From: a virus | Strand: one strand, 5' to 3' | Virus record (IMG/VR): IMGVR_UViG_3300025543_000034 | Span: 1 to 54,412 of that record | Length of the DNA: 54,412 nt | Part shown: one piece after another, positions 9,006 to 18,949 of the stretch | Position numbering within the stretch: position 1 is the first letter of the stretch | Layout: each line of letters starts with the position of its first letter | Notes under the pieces: model-generated | What the model was told of the DNA's origin: nothing | Database searches by the model: none | What the model saw: the letters and a program-made list of their open reading frames with translations, nothing else | Program-made: the position numbers and the translations under genes

Positions 9006-10082
9006 TTAATTTTCTACAAACTCAGCAAATTCATCAACTTCTTCAACCACTTCTTGGCTTTTAGGTTGTTGTTTTGGTTTAGGATCACCTAGTGGAAACT
9101 CTGTTCCTACTTGTGTTTCTAAAAACCATTTTTTATAATCTTCTTGAAATCTTTTTTGTTGGTTATCTTTCAATGCTTTAGCTGGTTGTAAATAGTTATC
9201 TGTAACTTCAGCTAATATATTGTTGTTAAAAGCTATAACTTGATCAAAACTTTGAAACTCTTCAAGTAAACCAGATGTTATTTTATCCATTTCAGTATTA
9301 AACTGTAAACTATTACCTATTAAATCTTTATCTACAATGTAAAAGTCTTGAACCATGTTAGCATCTAGATCTTTTGTTTTTATTTCTAATTGACCATCAG
9401 CTTTCTTTTTTCTATAAACTTCAGTAACACCACCTGTTAATGTTTTATTTTCTTGATCACCACCAACTTGTTTTTGTTCAAATATTTCAGGGCTAGCTAA
9501 TTTAAAACCTTCATTTTGATCTAACGTGTTAGGTATGCTTACAAACATATCTTGAGTTTCCGACAACTCATTGAGTTTATTTAAATATATTCTTTCAACA
9601 AACGAACCGTCTTTTTCATATATTTCCCAAGCTAGTTTATTTATATCACCATCAACTGCTTTTATATCTACTTTACCTCCAAGATCTCCATTTAATATGC
9701 TTAAAGCTAAAAATCTACTTACAGGTGTACCCATTAAATCAAGACCACCCATTAAACCTGCGCTTTGTACCATTTCATTCCAAACCTCGGTATTACCAAG
9801 CATGTTTTCTAAACTAACTTTTATGTTCTCAACACTAGCCATTATTAAATCGCTAAACTTTCTGTCATATACAGGATTTTCACTAGTACCATTTGTAAGT
9901 GCTAGTTGCATATCTGCATATTGTTTTATAAAAGGATCAAACAAAGATGCATAATCAATAGGCTCTACCTTACTATCACTATAACCAAGTTCATAAGAAA
10001 GTCTAGATTGTTGTTCTGATATAGCAAACTTAATCTGCTCGTTGGTTTTTTTGTTTTCTATTAGTTTTTCTTTTAATGCCAT
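9006..10082 (-). CDS. Putative internal virion protein, acidic C-terminus
   Basis: 358 residues with no family I can name. The N-terminal 60 residues are helical and charged (MALKEKLIENKKTNEQIKFA). Next comes a glycine/leucine patch (AGLMGGLDLMGTPVSRFLAL, about 109-128), then mixed alpha/beta sequence, and a Pro/Gln-rich linker leading to a very acidic tail (EVVEEVDEFAEFVEN). It lies between the Ala/Gln-rich 285-aa protein and the 2508-aa giant protein, separated by 6 and 11 bp, so the three probably form one group of internal or ejected proteins. No signal peptide or transmembrane segment is seen. It could also be an assembly factor for the giant protein. Confidence 0.5.
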   Translation of the reverse strand: MALKEKLIENKKTNEQIKFAISEQQSRLSYELGYSDSKVEPIDYASLFDPFIKQYADMQLALTNGTSENPVYDRKFSDLIMASVENIKVSLENMLGNTEVWNEMVQSAGLMGGLDLMGTPVSRFLALSILNGDLGGKVDIKAVDGDINKLAWEIYEKDGSFVERIYLNKLNELSETQDMFVSIPNTLDQNEGFKLASPEIFEQKQVGGDQENKTLTGGVTEVYRKKKADGQLEIKTKDLDANMVQDFYIVDKDLIGNSLQFNTEMDKITSGLLEEFQSFDQVIAFNNNILAEVTDNYLQPAKALKDNQQKRFQEDYKKWFLETQVGTEFPLGDPKPKQQPKSQEVVEEVDEFAEFVEN

Positions 10083-10088
10083 AGTTTG

Positions 10089-10946
10089 TTATATTAAGGC
10101 TGTTAACGCTTTACTTGTTTCATCAGACATTGGATTAGCTGCATCATATGATTTAAAACCACCGGCAGCACCAACCGCACCAATTTGTGTTAAACCACCA
10201 ATTGCACCCATCATAGCTTTTGTACCTTGATTATATGCGGCAGTTTCTCTTTGTTGTGCACCTGTTATTTGTTGTCTTGTGTATCCAATTTTACTATCTT
10301 CTCTTCTTTCTTGAGCGTTAAACATAAATGTTTTACCCATAGCATCAGCTTGTTGTGTTCTTCTGCCTTCTTGAATATCTACGTTTTGTAATCTTCTTTG
10401 TTCTTGTATTTGAGCTTGTTGTAAATACTGTTCACCTTGCGCTCTTAGTTTTTCATTAGCAGCTTCTTGTTGTTCTATACTTGCAGCAACACCTTTTTTA
10501 CTTTGTAAAGCAGCTTGAGCTAAAGCGGTTGCTCCACCAGCGCTAGCACCTGTAGCTCTTAATGTATCTAATGTATTAGCCAAAGCAATGTCAGCTTCTT
10601 CTACTTGCATAGCTGCACCAGCTGTAGAAACACTTAAATTACCGTATGGATTACTTAAATTACCACTAAGATCTTTAGCTAATGAACTTAAATCTTTTGT
10701 GTTTGAATATGGGTTTACTATTTTTTGCCTGCTTTTTTCTAAACTGTTTAGTTCACCTTTTAACCTTCTTTTTTCAGCAGCAGCTCTTCTTCTGGCTCTT
10801 CTAGCTCTACCAGCGCCAAATAAACCACCAACCAATGATCCAACACCTTTTACTATACCTGCAGCAGCTAAAGGTCCTATCCCCATGGTCACACCATCAG
10901 GCCCAACAAATAAAAATTCGTATAATATATTTAAAACTTCTTCCAT
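10089..10946 (-). CDS. Internal virion / ejection protein, Ala/Gln-rich
   Basis: 285 residues. A hydrophobic, glycine-rich segment at about 22-46 (MGIGPLAAAGIVKGVGSLVG, then GLFGAG) is followed at once by a strongly basic patch (RARRARRRAAAEKRRLK) and a long Ala/Gln/Glu-rich helical region (about 110-215). A second Gly/Ala-rich hydrophobic stretch follows (MMGAIGGLTQIGAVGAAGG). This composition, with amphipathic or membrane-active helices plus a long coiled coil, matches the small internal core/ejection proteins of podoviruses (gp14-type). It sits immediately downstream of the neck and muzzle genes. The assignment rests on composition and order. Confidence 0.55.
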   Translation of the reverse strand: MEEVLNILYEFLFVGPDGVTMGIGPLAAAGIVKGVGSLVGGLFGAGRARRARRRAAAEKRRLKGELNSLEKSRQKIVNPYSNTKDLSSLAKDLSGNLSNPYGNLSVSTAGAAMQVEEADIALANTLDTLRATGASAGGATALAQAALQSKKGVAASIEQQEAANEKLRAQGEQYLQQAQIQEQRRLQNVDIQEGRRTQQADAMGKTFMFNAQERREDSKIGYTRQQITGAQQRETAAYNQGTKAMMGAIGGLTQIGAVGAAGGFKSYDAANPMSDETSKALTALI

Positions 10947-10952
10947 AATATT

Positions 10953-12284
10953 TTAATATGATGATTCAACAGTGTCAGAAGATACTGCAAACAATTCTCT
11001 TTTTTGGTTTATACTATTGTCTAAGTTAAACTTAAACGTGCTAAAAAATCCTTTTACACCTGTCATACTTGCTCCCCACAATATCTCTCCTTTCCCTGGT
11101 GATGAATTATTTATAATATTAGCAAAGTATTTATTTTCTTTTCTTTTAAATTTATTAGAAAACATTTCGCTTTCTAAATCAGTTAGGTTACTTGGTAAAC
11201 TGTATTTAGATATTGGTACTAAAGCTATGTCACCAGAACTAGCAACTATACTACTAACGGTCCAGTCATTATTACCTTCATAATTAACTGTTTTAAATAC
11301 TTTTACCGTAGATGGTGAAGAGTTTAAAACAACTGTTACATCAGATGGAAATATATTGTCAGGCGCATCGTAAAAACGACCATATGCACTATTGCCATAA
11401 TGACTATATAACTTACCAGCGTTTGTAGAAAAGAAAGTAGATGTTAAACTAAACATAAAGCTTGGTTTAAAACTAAAGAAACTAGTCCAACCTTGCACGC
11501 CTTCATCAAACGAAGTTGTTTTATAACTTGAAGCGGTTTGTATAGACAGCATATAATTTTTAGTATGATTATCCCAACCACCTACTATTCTAGTTATACC
11601 GTCTTGTGTAAGTTGATCTCTAAAGAAATCATGCATACCATAACCTGATATTTCTATAATTTCACCACCTGTTGTTAATCTTAATACACAACCTCTTTTT
11701 CTATCTGTAAAGTATTTTCTATAACCATAAACAGCAAAACTAAAAGGATCTGTAGCTATACCATACTTACCAGCAAATGGAACTATTTGTCCTATAACCA
11801 TTCTACCTGAAGCTGTTAAAGCTTGACCTTCAGCTGTATATATAGCATCTTTATCTATTAAAGCTCTATTAACTTTATCTTCTTGAAATATAATTAAGTT
11901 AGTATCTTCTGCAAATAACTTCTGTATAGAGCCATGTGCTGGATCTACGCTTCTAGTTATGTCTTCACCTACTGAAAATTCATTTGTTTGATTAATACCT
12001 GTTCTAGAGTTAAACACTCCTGAGTATATGATTGTGTTAAACCTATTTTGATTATTAGGATTATCTTCAACTATATGAGCTTTAACGCCTAGATCAGTTA
12101 TAGTGTTGTTATAACCACCTCTTATTCTAGCTTCTTCAATAAACCAATCAGTTGCATTGTCATTAGCATAAGCTTGAGGTACAGTTGCATAAGGCGCTGT
12201 TGGTTGTGGATTAGCATCTACAACGTTTGACATCTTCTTCAACCAGTATGAGTTAAAATATTTTAGTTCTAAAGTAGCGCCCAT
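10953..12284 (-). CDS. Tail/neck structural protein (muzzle-associated)
   Basis: 443 residues, beta-rich, with short motifs I associate with podovirus-like marine and crAss-like phage tail proteins: WFIEEARIRGGYNNT, YSGVFNSRTGINQTNEFSVG, LIIFQEDKVNRALIDKDAIY, and a propeller-like blade (AVYGYRKYFTDRKRG). It follows the 1405-aa protein and looks like a companion to it, possibly the distal part of the same tubular structure. There is no signal peptide. Its 35-bp upstream gap contains AAGTGATA (12295-12302), also found in other gaps. The structural role is well supported by context; the exact position in the virion is not. Confidence 0.65.
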   Translation of the reverse strand: MGATLELKYFNSYWLKKMSNVVDANPQPTAPYATVPQAYANDNATDWFIEEARIRGGYNNTITDLGVKAHIVEDNPNNQNRFNTIIYSGVFNSRTGINQTNEFSVGEDITRSVDPAHGSIQKLFAEDTNLIIFQEDKVNRALIDKDAIYTAEGQALTASGRMVIGQIVPFAGKYGIATDPFSFAVYGYRKYFTDRKRGCVLRLTTGGEIIEISGYGMHDFFRDQLTQDGITRIVGGWDNHTKNYMLSIQTASSYKTTSFDEGVQGWTSFFSFKPSFMFSLTSTFFSTNAGKLYSHYGNSAYGRFYDAPDNIFPSDVTVVLNSSPSTVKVFKTVNYEGNNDWTVSSIVASSGDIALVPISKYSLPSNLTDLESEMFSNKFKRKENKYFANIINNSSPGKGEILWGASMTGVKGFFSTFKFNLDNSINQKRELFAVSSDTVESSY

Positions 12285-12319
12285 ATTCTTTTATTATCAC
12301 TTATTTTTATATATTATTA

Positions 12320-15300
12320 CTATGGCCAAACATAATCACCTGGCACTGGTCTAGCGCAAGAAGTATTACCTGATACACAACCTCTTGCATACGTATCACT
12401 ACACGTATTACTATCACCACTAATCTTTATGCCATCAGTTCCAAATTTAGCACTTACTCTTATCTGATCAAAAGGTTTTTTAGGTGAAGTAGTTGAAACC
12501 TTAAAGCTTAAAAAGTTAGGGAAATTAGAACCAACCGTAGCACTTGTCCAAGGGCTTGATAACGTGGAATTCGTATAAAATAAATCAACATACTGCGCAT
12601 AAGGCATTGGTGCATATCCAGATGTGTTTCCAGTAGCACAATTATAACTAGTTTGAAAACCAGAAACATCATACTTGTAATACTTAGGATTAGCTGTACT
12701 TACTTCATTTACTCCATTTTCAATAACACAAGTACTATAATATAAATCATTAGAGTTTACCCATAAACATAATGAATCTGAATAAGCACCAGCGGTTTGA
12801 TTGTAGGCATCTTTTGCAATAATTACATATTCACCGGGTTGATCAAAAGCAAAAGCTGTAGAAGCATACTTAGTTGTATTAAGCGAGCTGTTTAATAAAT
12901 TAGCATCAGCCTCTATATTAGAATTATTTACATCATTTATTCGTGAGCTATTTAAACTAGTCCAATCACCAGATCCGCTTGATCTATGAAAAACAAGCCA
13001 TTCAACATAAGAGTTAGTAAAGTTAGTTCCACCAGCTCCAGTATATGTTTGCTGCATGTTACATTGAAATACCACTGTACCTTGTGTAAGTGCGCTTCCT
13101 AGTTTGTAGACATAATTTGAATTACTGTTATCTGCTGGTATATTATTAATACCTGGTAAACTATTAAAATTTGTTCTAGTATAGGTGTTATTAGAAATAT
13201 ACCAAGCTGCAGAAATAGGAGCTGAACTTGTAACAGTATCAGGTATTATAGATTGTTGTGTAGCTGGTATTCCAGCACTTACAACACCTTGAGCTTTACA
13301 ATTTGAGATAATACCACTATTAACAGCTACAGCACCTACAGTTATAACCTGTGGTTTAGTTACGCTTAAAGAATTACTCTGCGCAACTCCATTTACAATT
13401 GCATCTTCTATTTTTAAACTTAAAGTATAAACACCTATAGGTGTAGATGTATTTTTGGTCACAATACCTGTTGTTGAGTCAACTGAAAAATATGAACCAG
13501 GAGACTGTGAAACTATACTATATTTTAATTGAGCAGCACTATTTGTTGCTGAGCCATTATATCCATTTCTAGTAACACCAGTTGCATCACCAGCGCTAAC
13601 CGTAACATTTGGTAAACTAGAACCAACCGCGAAAACTGGTGGTAAATTAGTAAGCGATTCAGTTACTACAGTAGAACTAGTGTCGCCACCTACAGTTGTC
13701 CATGTAAATGTAAAAGTATAAGTTTCTTTTGAATTACCATTATTTTCATAACCTGCGTTAGAATAAACGAATGTATTAACAGCTGTTTGTAGTTTATATC
13801 CTGTTCCAGATGTTATTAATTTAAAATCACCTGTAAAACCATCAGCTAAGTTTCCTGTAGCTCTAGTTTGCTGAGCACCATCAATCACCGTCATACTAAC
13901 AGCGCTTATATTTGTATTAGAAAAATTACTACCTTGATTGTTTTGTGGATAAAAAATAGCAGTTATATCTGTGTTAGCAGCCATACCTTCATTGTGTGAA
14001 TAACTTAAAGCAGATAAAGCAGATACACCATCAAACCCAGTATTTATGTCAGCATTTAAATCAGCTATTAAACCAGCTGTAGATGTTTCATAAAATAATT
14101 GTAATAAGCTTTCAACAGGTTCTGTTTCAACAATAGAAAGAAAAGGTGTAGTTAAATTTGCTGTTAAAACACCTATGTTAGTTGTTCCTGCGTTAGAACT
14201 AGCTAATCTACTTATTAAAGGGTTTGTATCTAACTGATAAAAATTATCTATACCTGAGTTTGATAATTCATTGAAACCCATGTTTAAATCTACAGCTGTA
14301 GCAATTGTATCAGCTGTCATATTTAATGGTAGTATTTGAGTACCACTTATGCTTACTGGAAAGTATTGAACATTGTCTGTTGCGGTATTGTTTACTCTAC
14401 CATATAATCTAACAGAACTTCTAAATTGTTTTTGTTGATCAGAGGTTTCATTTAAATCTCTAGGTATTTTGTTTATGTTATCATTAAGTAAAACAACATG
14501 AGCGGTTTTATTATTTTCATTCGTGGGATAAGGTGATGTTCCGCCGTGATCCGGATAACCATTTAAAAATCCTGGTAAATAGCAATTGTAATAATCTTGC
14601 TCTTGTTGTTTAACAACAACTTTATATGAATACCAACCTAAAGTATTAGGTAAAGTATAAGCAAATTTTGTATCAGGATCATTAGTTGTAGCAGAATATA
14701 AAAAATCATTTACTCTTCCTTCTGTTGTAACAACATATGGAGCTGTTCCAGTTACATTAGTTACTTTTACAAAATCTACATATTGACCTCTTAAGTATGA
14801 ATTGACAGTTGGTATACCAGTTGTTGGTGCACCACCAGCTAAAGTAAAACTATATGTAGTATCTGTTATTGTTGGAGTTCCCGTTATATTAAAACCATTA
14901 CTCATTTGTTCAGCATACAAACCTGGTGTTCCAGTAGTTGAATCAGCCGTACTTGATATAGCTGTGTTTATAACAACTTTTAAAGCATCACCAAACCACT
15001 GTTTTAAGTTTTGAGTTGTTGAAGAATAAGGGTGATAAAAAGTTGAACCACCAAAAAAGTCAGAACCAACAGTGGTTCCTTGATCAACAGAAGATAATAT
15101 AACTGAAGATTGTCTACCAAACTTATCTGATAAAATAAAACCTACTTGATAGTTTCTATTTTGTTTTAACGTGTGGTTAGGATATTCAGCCCAGTTAGTA
15201 AAAACTGTAGAGTTTTTTACACTAGCACCAACGTTATAATCTAATGTTGCAGGTGGAGTATGTTGGCTTTGAAAATTACCATACATAACTCTATTACCAG

Positions 15301-16537
15301 CTATTTCTTGAGATAAAGCTCTTACGGGAACTCTATCATAAACTCTTACAGTTTGTCTTTCTGGTAGTGTTTTATATGGTTTTCTGGATTGATAATCATA
15401 CGTGTAAATATTAGAGCTTGAAGATAAGTTTTCAGTTTTAACAGTATCTAAAACTTTTACAGCTCGACCATCTGACTCTTTATATAGTATATCTATTTCA
15501 GTTATTTTATATGTATCACTTGCTTGAGCTCCAAGTTTATTTTGCGCATCGGGTAAAGGTATTAATAACTCTACATTTTGTACACCATTTTGCATAAATC
15601 TTAATATGGTACTTCTATAAGCAGCATCCTCATCTTCAGCTAAAAAATAACCTTTTTGTTGTGGAATAAAAGCTGGTTGAGTAAACGGTGCCATTAAAGA
15701 ATATTCCTTATCATCAAACTTAAATCTATAACTAAATCTTACAAATAAATCTTCTAAAAAATCTGGATCACCAGGCCAATCTGCACCACCATTAAAATCG
15801 TAAGTAATATCTTTACCTGTCATGGTTGTAGTCAAAAATGTTAAAACATCTAAGTTTGCTACTGTTGCTGCGGCGTTTATAGTTATAGTTACACCAGATA
15901 CATTTGTTACATATATGTATTGATCAGCTGTTATACTAGGACCAATAACGTTCATGCCTTTAGTTATAGCTGTGTTAGCTGCTGATAACGTTATAGTTGT
16001 AGAAGAACTAGCTGCTCCAGCTATACTAGTTGTAGACTTTAATAATTCTAATGGTTTGTATGGATTATATTTAGCAACTGATATTTGATTTTCTTTTGTA
16101 TAATAACCTAATTGTTTATTAACATTTATTTTTCTAGGTTGATTTCTATTATCTGTAAAAAACAATAAATCTTCTACAAGATTAATACCACTTATTAAAT
16201 TTTCATTACTAAAGTTTAAAAAAGCACCTTCAACTATTTTTGTGTATGAGTTGTTAAAATATTTATATATTCTATGGTCATTAACACTGTCTGTTAAAAA
16301 TAAATAAATAGTTTCAGAGTTGTTATCTTTTAAATAACCTATAACTTCTAAAGCTCCAACATTAGTTCCAGGAACTAAAGTATTACCTTTTACGTTTTCT
16401 AATGCACCTATATCATCATCTTCAGATTTACCTACAGATATATTATTTGCATCTCTATACTCACCGTTAGGAATTAGTCTATCGTCTAAGTCCTTATTCA
16501 TTTTGGACTTTAGAAAACTATTTTTAATTTCTGCCAT
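12320..16537 (-). CDS. Muzzle / tail stabilization-type structural protein
   Basis: 1405 residues. The N-terminus is characteristic (NSFLKSKMNKDLDDRLIPNG followed by EYRDANNISVGKSED), a signature I recognise from tail stabilization/tubular proteins of marine and crAss-like podoviruses. Residues about 80-160 look like propeller blades (ETIYLFLTDSVNDHRIYKYF, DLLFFTDNRNQPRKINVN). Near 165-235 lies a small inserted beta domain (SSTTITLSAANTAITKGMNV) also seen in two other virion proteins of this window. The middle is long and beta-rich. The C-terminal part has Ig- or cadherin-like stretches (FSVDSTTGIVT, YTLSLKIEDAIV) and ends in a Cys-rich segment (CSDTYARGCVSGNTSCARPV). It probably forms the distal part of the short tail. 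The gene starts 3 bp after the preceding ring-protein gene ends. Confidence 0.7.
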   Translation of the reverse strand: MAEIKNSFLKSKMNKDLDDRLIPNGEYRDANNISVGKSEDDDIGALENVKGNTLVPGTNVGALEVIGYLKDNNSETIYLFLTDSVNDHRIYKYFNNSYTKIVEGAFLNFSNENLISGINLVEDLLFFTDNRNQPRKINVNKQLGYYTKENQISVAKYNPYKPLELLKSTTSIAGAASSSTTITLSAANTAITKGMNVIGPSITADQYIYVTNVSGVTITINAAATVANLDVLTFLTTTMTGKDITYDFNGGADWPGDPDFLEDLFVRFSYRFKFDDKEYSLMAPFTQPAFIPQQKGYFLAEDEDAAYRSTILRFMQNGVQNVELLIPLPDAQNKLGAQASDTYKITEIDILYKESDGRAVKVLDTVKTENLSSSSNIYTYDYQSRKPYKTLPERQTVRVYDRVPVRALSQEIAGNRVMYGNFQSQHTPPATLDYNVGASVKNSTVFTNWAEYPNHTLKQNRNYQVGFILSDKFGRQSSVILSSVDQGTTVGSDFFGGSTFYHPYSSTTQNLKQWFGDALKVVINTAISSTADSTTGTPGLYAEQMSNGFNITGTPTITDTTYSFTLAGGAPTTGIPTVNSYLRGQYVDFVKVTNVTGTAPYVVTTEGRVNDFLYSATTNDPDTKFAYTLPNTLGWYSYKVVVKQQEQDYYNCYLPGFLNGYPDHGGTSPYPTNENNKTAHVVLLNDNINKIPRDLNETSDQQKQFRSSVRLYGRVNNTATDNVQYFPVSISGTQILPLNMTADTIATAVDLNMGFNELSNSGIDNFYQLDTNPLISRLASSNAGTTNIGVLTANLTTPFLSIVETEPVESLLQLFYETSTAGLIADLNADINTGFDGVSALSALSYSHNEGMAANTDITAIFYPQNNQGSNFSNTNISAVSMTVIDGAQQTRATGNLADGFTGDFKLITSGTGYKLQTAVNTFVYSNAGYENNGNSKETYTFTFTWTTVGGDTSSTVVTESLTNLPPVFAVGSSLPNVTVSAGDATGVTRNGYNGSATNSAAQLKYSIVSQSPGSYFSVDSTTGIVTKNTSTPIGVYTLSLKIEDAIVNGVAQSNSLSVTKPQVITVGAVAVNSGIISNCKAQGVVSAGIPATQQSIIPDTVTSSAPISAAWYISNNTYTRTNFNSLPGINNIPADNSNSNYVYKLGSALTQGTVVFQCNMQQTYTGAGGTNFTNSYVEWLVFHRSSGSGDWTSLNSSRINDVNNSNIEADANLLNSSLNTTKYASTAFAFDQPGEYVIIAKDAYNQTAGAYSDSLCLWVNSNDLYYSTCVIENGVNEVSTANPKYYKYDVSGFQTSYNCATGNTSGYAPMPYAQYVDLFYTNSTLSSPWTSATVGSNFPNFLSFKVSTTSPKKPFDQIRVSAKFGTDGIKISGDSNTCSDTYARGCVSGNTSCARPVPGDYVWP

Positions 16538-16539
16538 GT

Positions 16540-17949
16540 TTAATATTTAATCCATTTAGATTGGTTTCTAAACACTTGAACTATTTGATCTAGTTTTATA
16601 TTTGATAATCTTATCTTAGCATTTCTCAATTTAGCACTTCTTTCTCTTTTAAATCTTTGTACAATATATTCTTGAACCCCTACACTAGTTGAAAGTATAG
16701 AATATAATATGTGAGAATATAAAGCTTCTTCAGCTAGTTTAGGTATTTTAACATCTAAGTCATAAGCATTACCATCAGATATGTATTCTAACACTATTAA
16801 CTTGTCTTTTAAGTCACTAGAAAAACCAAACTGACCTCTTCTGTCATCTATAACAAACCAACCGTTTCTTTGGCTTGTAACAGGGTTTAAACCATATCTT
16901 TGGCCTAACGCATTGTTGTAATAGTTTTGCCAATATAAATCAGCTACATTATAATCATTTAGAAACGCACCGCTTAATTTTCTAGGATTATTATCATTCC
17001 AAGCTTTTTCTGTTTGTGATGTGCCTTCTAAATTAGAATCAAAATTATCTTGTGTTGGTGAACCTGAATCATCTTGTACAGGATTCATATAAGGTCTAAG
17101 TGTTAATTCATTAGCTGGATATATAGTGTGTTGAACACCCATTTGATCTATCCATGAAAACCTAACATAATTAACATAATCTTGAGGTATAGTTAAAGTT
17201 AAACTTAAAGGTACTGTTAACTCTTGTGAACGCACACTTTTTAATGTGTCATAACTAAATTCTTGCAAACCACGTTTAGCGTGAAATATAACATCAGTTC
17301 TTTTTACACTAGGTATAAGTTTACCAGCTCCTACGTATGCAATTAAAAAATTATCAATTACATCATCAAGACTAGTGTACTCATAATTACCGTAGTTATT
17401 TTCTATAGAAGATTCTACTAATTGTATTTTTAAATATGTACCTAATGGTAAATAAGATTTTACAGTAACTATATTATTAATTTCTGTGTATGGTTCTGCA
17501 AATTTAAACACTAGTGCTGCGTTTGCAGGTATTTGAATAGCTACAGCGCATGTAAATGTTGTTGTAGATAAAACTTGAGTTACAGTTCCATATGTTTGTG
17601 TTCCTGCTGAGTTTTGTATTAACATACCAGCTACAATGTTTACATTAGCAACTGTAATTGTTAAGGTTTGATTACCTACGACAACGTTAGCATTTACATT
17701 AATAGCTGTTGTTTGAGAACTGTCAGATGTTAATTCAGTCCAAGTTAAAGCATCTGGACTAGTAAATATGTGAAAGTTGTTTAATCCGTATTGTGCGCTA
17801 GCTTTATCTGAACTACCATATATTAAATCAGTATTAAAAGTACTAGTAAATGTTTTACCTGCACCTGCTGCGTCTATATAAAACTGCTGAGCTCCAGCGT
17901 AGTATTGTCTATTAGTTTCGGTGATTAATCCACCATCTGGTCTAGGCAT
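16540..17949 (-). CDS. Neck ring / tail tubular adaptor protein
   Basis: 469 residues. The first 165 residues are beta-rich and include a module (TLTITVANVNIVAGMLIQNS) like those in the 1405-aa and 172-aa proteins. A helical and beta domain follows (SLDDVIDNFLIAYVGAGKLI, RTDVIFHAKRGLQEFSYDTL), then a strand-rich part containing a WIDQMG motif and a helical, basic C-terminus (IVQRFKRERSAKLRNAKIRL). The DVIDNFL...HAKRGLQEFSYD pattern resembles gp4/gp11-type head-to-tail adaptor rings. It lies between two other neck genes. The function is inferred from gene order and helical pattern. Confidence 0.6.
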   Translation of the reverse strand: MPRPDGGLITETNRQYYAGAQQFYIDAAGAGKTFTSTFNTDLIYGSSDKASAQYGLNNFHIFTSPDALTWTELTSDSSQTTAINVNANVVVGNQTLTITVANVNIVAGMLIQNSAGTQTYGTVTQVLSTTTFTCAVAIQIPANAALVFKFAEPYTEINNIVTVKSYLPLGTYLKIQLVESSIENNYGNYEYTSLDDVIDNFLIAYVGAGKLIPSVKRTDVIFHAKRGLQEFSYDTLKSVRSQELTVPLSLTLTIPQDYVNYVRFSWIDQMGVQHTIYPANELTLRPYMNPVQDDSGSPTQDNFDSNLEGTSQTEKAWNDNNPRKLSGAFLNDYNVADLYWQNYYNNALGQRYGLNPVTSQRNGWFVIDDRRGQFGFSSDLKDKLIVLEYISDGNAYDLDVKIPKLAEEALYSHILYSILSTSVGVQEYIVQRFKRERSAKLRNAKIRLSNIKLDQIVQVFRNQSKWIKY

Positions 17950-17955
17950 ATTTTA

Positions 17956-18882
17956 TTAACTTTTTTGATTCATTTCTTGTTGTTGCACTTGTGAAGCTGC
18001 AACTTGTACTATTTCAGGATCTCTAATTACAACCCCAGCATATAATAATATTTTTAATATTAATTCAGTTTGTTCTGAACTATGTAATTCAAAGTTATTA
18101 GATGACGTAGGGCTAAATACATATTGATTTGTTCCTGTAAAATTCCATATAGGAGTAATTGGTTTTCTTAAGTAATTAACTGATATTCCGCTTTGTATAC
18201 TTGTAGGATAAACGTTTATATAATTGTTTTTATAAGTATATATTGGGTATTTAGTAGAAGGTTTGGTAAGATTAGATCCCAGTAAATGATATAATTCACT
18301 TGAACCAACTCTTTGCAACTCTTGTATAGGTAAAGCTCCTGCAGAATAAATGACTGTTCCTAATCTATAAAACTGTTTAGGATATATATTTATAACAATT
18401 ATTTGTCCAGCGGTTGGTTGAGAATTTAAAGTTAATGTTGCTCCGCTTAATGAAAAATCATTATTAGAAAGTTGAACATTATTTAAAAACACAACTGGTA
18501 CACCACCAGAGTTTGATAAAGCTAAAGTATCTCCAGTTAATGTATATGTTAAACCAGGGTTAGTTGCTGTAAATTGTTGACTCGAGGAAGAAAGTCCTGA
18601 GTATTGTGAAGGAATTTGAAAGCCACTTGTTGTATAAGTAGCTGTATCTATTTCTTTAAATATAGATATTTTTTCATCTATATTAATTTGTCTATCAGAA
18701 TAATCTAAATCGACTTGCGGCACACGCAATTGCTGATTCATATCTTCAGCGTATTTTTCAAATATTTCTAATTGAACTTGACCACCTATTTTATTAAACT
18801 CAACAGGCGTCATATAACCTCTCTGCTCTTTATTTAGTATTAATAAAACGGTTTGATATACAGTGTTTACGTTTATTGCCAT
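17956..18882 (-). CDS. Neck ring protein
   Basis: 308 residues. The N-terminal helices (VYQTVLLILNKEQRGYMTPV then EFNKIGGQVQLEIFEKYAED) match a signature I recognise from crAss-like and other Bacteroidetes podovirus structural proteins assigned to the ring below the portal. The middle is an inserted beta domain (about 90-160). The C-terminus is helical and ends in a Gln-rich tail (VQVAASQVQQQEMNQKS). It is the first gene after the 254-aa post-capsid gene and precedes the 469-aa adaptor, where the collar is expected. The gap upstream holds a stable hairpin (18899-18934). The exact ring number is not determinable here. Confidence 0.6.
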   Translation of the reverse strand: MAINVNTVYQTVLLILNKEQRGYMTPVEFNKIGGQVQLEIFEKYAEDMNQQLRVPQVDLDYSDRQINIDEKISIFKEIDTATYTTSGFQIPSQYSGLSSSSQQFTATNPGLTYTLTGDTLALSNSGGVPVVFLNNVQLSNNDFSLSGATLTLNSQPTAGQIIVINIYPKQFYRLGTVIYSAGALPIQELQRVGSSELYHLLGSNLTKPSTKYPIYTYKNNYINVYPTSIQSGISVNYLRKPITPIWNFTGTNQYVFSPTSSNNFELHSSEQTELILKILLYAGVVIRDPEIVQVAASQVQQQEMNQKS

Positions 18883-18898
18883 TTTAATATTTTAGTTA

Positions 18899-18934
18899 AT
18901 AGTGATTTGGGCCACCTAAGTGACCCTTCACTAT
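18899..18934 (-). other. Intergenic RNA hairpin before ring gene
   Basis: A two-part inverted repeat: outer arms ATAGTGA/TCACTAT (7 bp) and inner arms GGGTCAC/GTGGCCC on the minus strand (6 Watson-Crick pairs plus a G-U) around a TTAG loop, with a small internal loop between them. The G-U pair forms only in minus-strand RNA, the transcribed strand. No U-tract follows, so it is not a standard intrinsic terminator. It may stabilise, process or partly terminate the transcript between the 254-aa and 308-aa genes. Confidence 0.6.
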
Positions 18935-18949
18935 AATTATAGTTACATA

